DNA from: Streptomyces sp. NBC_01476
Lineage (GTDB): Bacteria; Actinomycetota; Actinomycetes; Streptomycetales; Streptomycetaceae
Direction of reading: 5' to 3'
Assembly (NCBI RefSeq): GCF_036227265.1
Contig: NZ_CP109446.1
Coordinates: 1,749,501-1,813,500, forward strand
Length of the DNA stretch: 64,000 nt
A model generated the notes under the pieces. The model saw nothing but the letters and a program-made list of their open reading frames with translations. It did no database searches and had not been told where the DNA came from. The position numbers and the translations under genes are program-made. Positions 61,747 through 64,000 of this stretch are shown piece by piece; within the stretch, counting starts at the first letter, position 1, and each line of letters opens with the position of its first letter.

Positions 61747-62511
61747 TCAGAAACCGTTGCGGTGCAGGCGGCCCGCGTAGTGCGCTTCGAGTACGGCGTT
61801 GCGCTCGTGGCCGCCGGGCAGGTTCGCGGAGATGTAGACCGGGGCGGTCTTCCCCTCGGCGGTGAGCAGGCCGACCGCCTCGGCGACGACCATCTGCACC
61901 AGCAGCGCGGAGGTGATGGTGGAGACCCCGCACAGGGCGCCGCCGTCGGGCAGCGGGAGCAGGGCGTCGCCGGCCGGGGCGCAGTTGTCGAGTACGGCGT
62001 CGGCGATGTCGGCGAGGTGCTGCCCGCTGGGGTGAAGCGCGGGGACGGCGCGGGTGTGGATGAGCGAGGTGAGTGCGATCAGTTTGTGGCCGGCCTCCTT
62101 GACGTGCAGGGCCATGTCCACGATGGAGTTGTTGACGCCGGAGTTGGAGACGATCACGAAGAGGTCCTGCGGGTGCGGGCCGGCGAGCTCGTAGAGCTTG
62201 CGGGCCAGGCCGGGGGAGCGTTCCAGCAGCGGGTCGTCGAGGATCGCCCGGTCGGCGCCGCCGCGCAGCACCAGGTCGGTGAGGCCGATCCGGTTGGTGG
62301 GGATCAGGCCGCCGGCCCGGCCGACGAGTTCCAGCACCGTGGCCTGCGAGTGGCCGGTACCGAAGCCGTGGATCACTCCGTCGGCGGCGACGCACTCCGC
62401 CACCAGGCGGCCGGCGGCGGCCACGCCGTCCTTGTTGGCCGCGATGGCCCGCTCCACGGCCGACCGTCCCTCATCCGCGAACGTCGCCGCGTTGACCTGT
62501 CCCTCACCCAT
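61747..62511 (-). CDS. SIS-domain sugar-phosphate-binding protein
   Basis: A 254-aa phosphosugar-binding protein of the SIS fold. VIHGFGTGHSQATVLELVGRAGG near residue 46 and LFVIVSNSGVNNSIVDMALHVKEAGHKLIALTS near 118 are the two sugar-phosphate-binding segments. The group (UPF0309-like) is uncharacterised but related to MurQ and GmhA. It shares a strand with the BadF-type kinase upstream, and the two may act on one amino sugar. The 419-bp repeat region lies between them. Confidence 0.85.
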   Translation of the reverse strand: MGEGQVNAATFADEGRSAVERAIAANKDGVAAAGRLVAECVAADGVIHGFGTGHSQATVLELVGRAGGLIPTNRIGLTDLVLRGGADRAILDDPLLERSPGLARKLYELAGPHPQDLFVIVSNSGVNNSIVDMALHVKEAGHKLIALTSLIHTRAVPALHPSGQHLADIADAVLDNCAPAGDALLPLPDGGALCGVSTITSALLVQMVVAEAVGLLTAEGKTAPVYISANLPGGHERNAVLEAHYAGRLHRNGF

Positions 62512-62930
62512 GCGGGGCCCCTTTTACGGAAGTGGATCTTCGGTTGACCGAGCCAGACCTTCTCCCCATCGATGAAACAGCCAACCACGAACCCCCGTCA
62601 ACCCACCCCCACCCCCCACCCGACGCAGAACGCACCCCAAAGGGGCGCGGGACTGTGTCCAACAGGCGGCTACCAGGACGCACCCCAAAGGGGCGCGGGA
62701 CCGTGTCCAATAAGCGGCTGCCGCCGCGCGGGCGCGAGCAACGGAACGAGCCCCAAAGGGGCGCGGGGAACTGCGCGACCAGCCCACCACCGGGCCGCAC
62801 CCGGCAACGACACCGCACGACGCAGAACGTGCCCTGAAGGGGCGCGGGGAACTGCGCGACCAGCCCCCACCGGACCGCACCCGGGAAGGGCGCCGCAGGG
62901 GCAGAACGTGCCCCGCGGGCACGCGCCCCG
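62512..62930. repeat. Cluster of four short intergenic repeats
   Basis: Four copies of an element with the core CCCCAAAGGGGCGCGGG or CCCTGAAGGGGCGCGGG are found at about 62634-62660, 62681-62710, 62750-62785 and 62830-62867. The first two continue GACYGTGTCC; the last two continue GAACTGCGCGACCAGCCC. Each core can form a short CCCC-GGGG hairpin. I remember this element as very common between genes in Streptomyces. The rest of the gap has no gene. Confidence 0.85.
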
Positions 62931-63911
62931 CTAGGCCAGCGCCAGCGCCGCCGCGCCCGCGGCCCCGTCGGGAACGGGGTGGACCGAAAGCCCCAGGTCA
63001 CCCAGCAGCGCGGTAACACGCCCCCGCAACGGCCCCTCGGGCCCAAGCAACCCCCCGGTCATCACCAACGGCTCCCCCACCCGCGGCCCAAGCGACCGCA
63101 CCGTCGCGGAAAGCAGCTCCGCCGCCCGGTCCAGCAGCGCCCGCGCCACCGCGTCCCCCTCCTCCGCCGCCGCCACCGCGGCCGGGCTGAGCAGGGCCAG
63201 CTGCGGCGGCGGCTGCCCGTACGCGGCCACCACGATCGCCTCGGCCAGCCCGTGCCGGGCGAGCGGCGACCAGTCCTGCCGCGGCAGGCCACCCGCCGCC
63301 GACGGGAAGTAGTGCGCGGTGACCCTCCCCACCAGCGACGTCCACGGCCCACGGGCGTCCAGCGCCTCCAGCGCCGCCCGCACCGCGTGGCTGCCCAGCC
63401 AGAACCCGCTGCCCTCGTCCCCGAGCAGCCACCCGTGCCCGTCGGTGACAGCCGAACGCCGCCGCCCGCTGATCCGCGCGGCGATCGCCCCGGTGCCGGC
63501 GATGAGGACCAGCCCGTCCGCGGGAGCGCCAGGACCCGCCGCGAGCGCCACCTCCGTGTCGCCGCCGACATCCGCCGGCACCCCGGTGATCCCGTTCGCG
63601 GCCAGCGCGTCCACCAGGCAGGACAGCGCCAGCTCACGCCCCCGCTCCGGCCCGACCCCGTCCGCGGCCCCGGCGAAGCCGCCGTACGCGGCCACCACCC
63701 GCCCGCGCGCCGCCACCGGCACCGCCCCGGCAATCGCCTCGGTCAGGTGCCGGGTGAGATCCGGCCGCGCCACACTGAGCGCGTTGCCCGGCCCACCGGT
63801 CCCCCGCCCCAGCACCGGCCCGCCAGGACCCGCCACCGCCAGGCACGCCCGGCTGCGGGTGCCGCCCGCGTCGACCCCGACCACAAGAGGCCGGCTGTAG
63901 ATTTCATTCAT
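62931..63911 (-). CDS. BadF-type N-acetylglucosamine kinase-like ATPase
   Basis: A 326-aa sugar kinase in the BadF/BadG ATPase group. The phosphate-1 loop is VVGVDAGGTRSRACLAV near residue 10, the phosphate-2/adenosine loop VLIAGTGAIAARISGRR near 136, and GHGWLLGDEGSGFWLGSHAV near residue 158 is the GlcNAc-kinase signature. It probably phosphorylates an amino sugar. ATG 63911 is chosen; GTG 63917 is in frame. It is divergent from the gene beginning at 63994. Confidence 0.9.
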   Translation of the reverse strand: MNEIYSRPLVVGVDAGGTRSRACLAVAGPGGPVLGRGTGGPGNALSVARPDLTRHLTEAIAGAVPVAARGRVVAAYGGFAGAADGVGPERGRELALSCLVDALAANGITGVPADVGGDTEVALAAGPGAPADGLVLIAGTGAIAARISGRRRSAVTDGHGWLLGDEGSGFWLGSHAVRAALEALDARGPWTSLVGRVTAHYFPSAAGGLPRQDWSPLARHGLAEAIVVAAYGQPPPQLALLSPAAVAAAEEGDAVARALLDRAAELLSATVRSLGPRVGEPLVMTGGLLGPEGPLRGRVTALLGDLGLSVHPVPDGAAGAAALALA

Positions 63912-63993
63912 CGACACGCATCGTGGTTGATAGATTCACCCCGGCACAACCCCGCCGCCCCGCACCGCCCGGCCCCAGAGGAGACGAGTCGTC

Positions 63994-64000
63994 ATGATCA
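63994..64000 (+). CDS. Start of a divergent gene, truncated by the window edge
   Basis: GAGGAG at 63979-63984 lies 9 nt before ATG 63994, and the coding sequence runs off the end after M-I. The gap to the kinase (63912-63993) contains GTGGTTGATAGATTCAC, a weak GTG...CAC palindrome that could be an operator. The product is unknown; a sugar-responsive regulator would be common next to a kinase/SIS pair. Confidence 0.6.

Noticed and set aside
1..64000. tRNA, rRNA and riboswitch genes
   Set aside because: No cloverleaf with TTCGANNC arms, ribosomal conserved stretch or cobalamin-riboswitch B12-box was recognised in the gaps; the upstream end of the cob operon lies outside the window.

Overview
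The window is high-GC actinobacterial DNA and almost certainly comes from Streptomyces or a close relative in the Streptomycetaceae. The reasons are strong third-position GC bias, many GTG starts, ATGA/GTGA stop-start overlaps, an LAETG sortase substrate, OpcA beside Zwf, and the actinobacterial suf operon order. From memory, the order cob cluster - LAETG protein ... dapD - suf - ctaA/ctaB - tkt/tal/zwf/opcA/pgl - pgi matches the core-chromosome arrangement of S. coelicolor around SCO1848-SCO1942. No rRNA, tRNA or CRISPR was seen.

Layout. 1-7.4 kb: a tightly overlapped cobalamin (corrin ring) operon, cobB(partial)-cobI-cobM-cobL-cbiG/cobJ fusion-cobH-cbiX-cobC. 7.4-12 kb, minus strand: a 1045-aa membrane Ser/Thr kinase whose outside part is a peptide-transporter-type solute-binding domain, and an LAETG cell-wall protein. 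12-15 kb: an amidohydrolase, a class-V PLP enzyme and a DUF488 protein. 15-22.3 kb: a sugar-acid island with an IclR regulator, a ketoglutarate-semialdehyde dehydrogenase, a 5-dehydro-4-deoxyglucarate dehydratase, a uronate dehydrogenase and an unrecognised protein. Together these outline oxidative hexuronate breakdown to 2-oxoglutarate. 22.3-25.7 kb: a three-gene signalling operon (receiver-PP2C, CHASE3 histidine kinase, single-domain receiver). 25.9-38.7 kb: mixed genes including a double-TerD protein, a secreted HNH nuclease, a CE7-type esterase, an ABCG-type transporter, a MOCOS-like PLP enzyme, dapD and a DUF2264 protein.

38.9-45.6 kb is the Fe-S assembly operon sufR-B-D-Rieske-C-S-U-T, read on the minus strand and closed by a perfect hairpin. 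45.8-53 kb holds an ABC exporter, heme A synthase ctaA and heme O synthase ctaB, plus an IS1380-family insertion (50329-52008, 4-bp CTAA target duplication) that landed on the ctaB stop codon without damaging the gene. 53.3-61.6 kb carries the pentose-phosphate operon tkt-tal-zwf-opcA-pgl, convergent with pgi across a shared terminator. The right end has an SIS-domain protein and a BadF-type amino-sugar kinase, with a cluster of short intergenic repeats between them, and the first codons of a divergent gene.

Standout items: the kinase/solute-binding-protein fusion; near-palindromes placed on predicted promoters (IclR/dehydrogenase, sufR, a methyltransferase); the IS at the ctaB stop and its internal 12-bp inverted repeat; a perfect six-unit 17-bp tandem repeat upstream of dapD; and a 132-bp antisense coding overlap between ctaA and an amidohydrolase. 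All calls come from reading the sequence. No database search was run.
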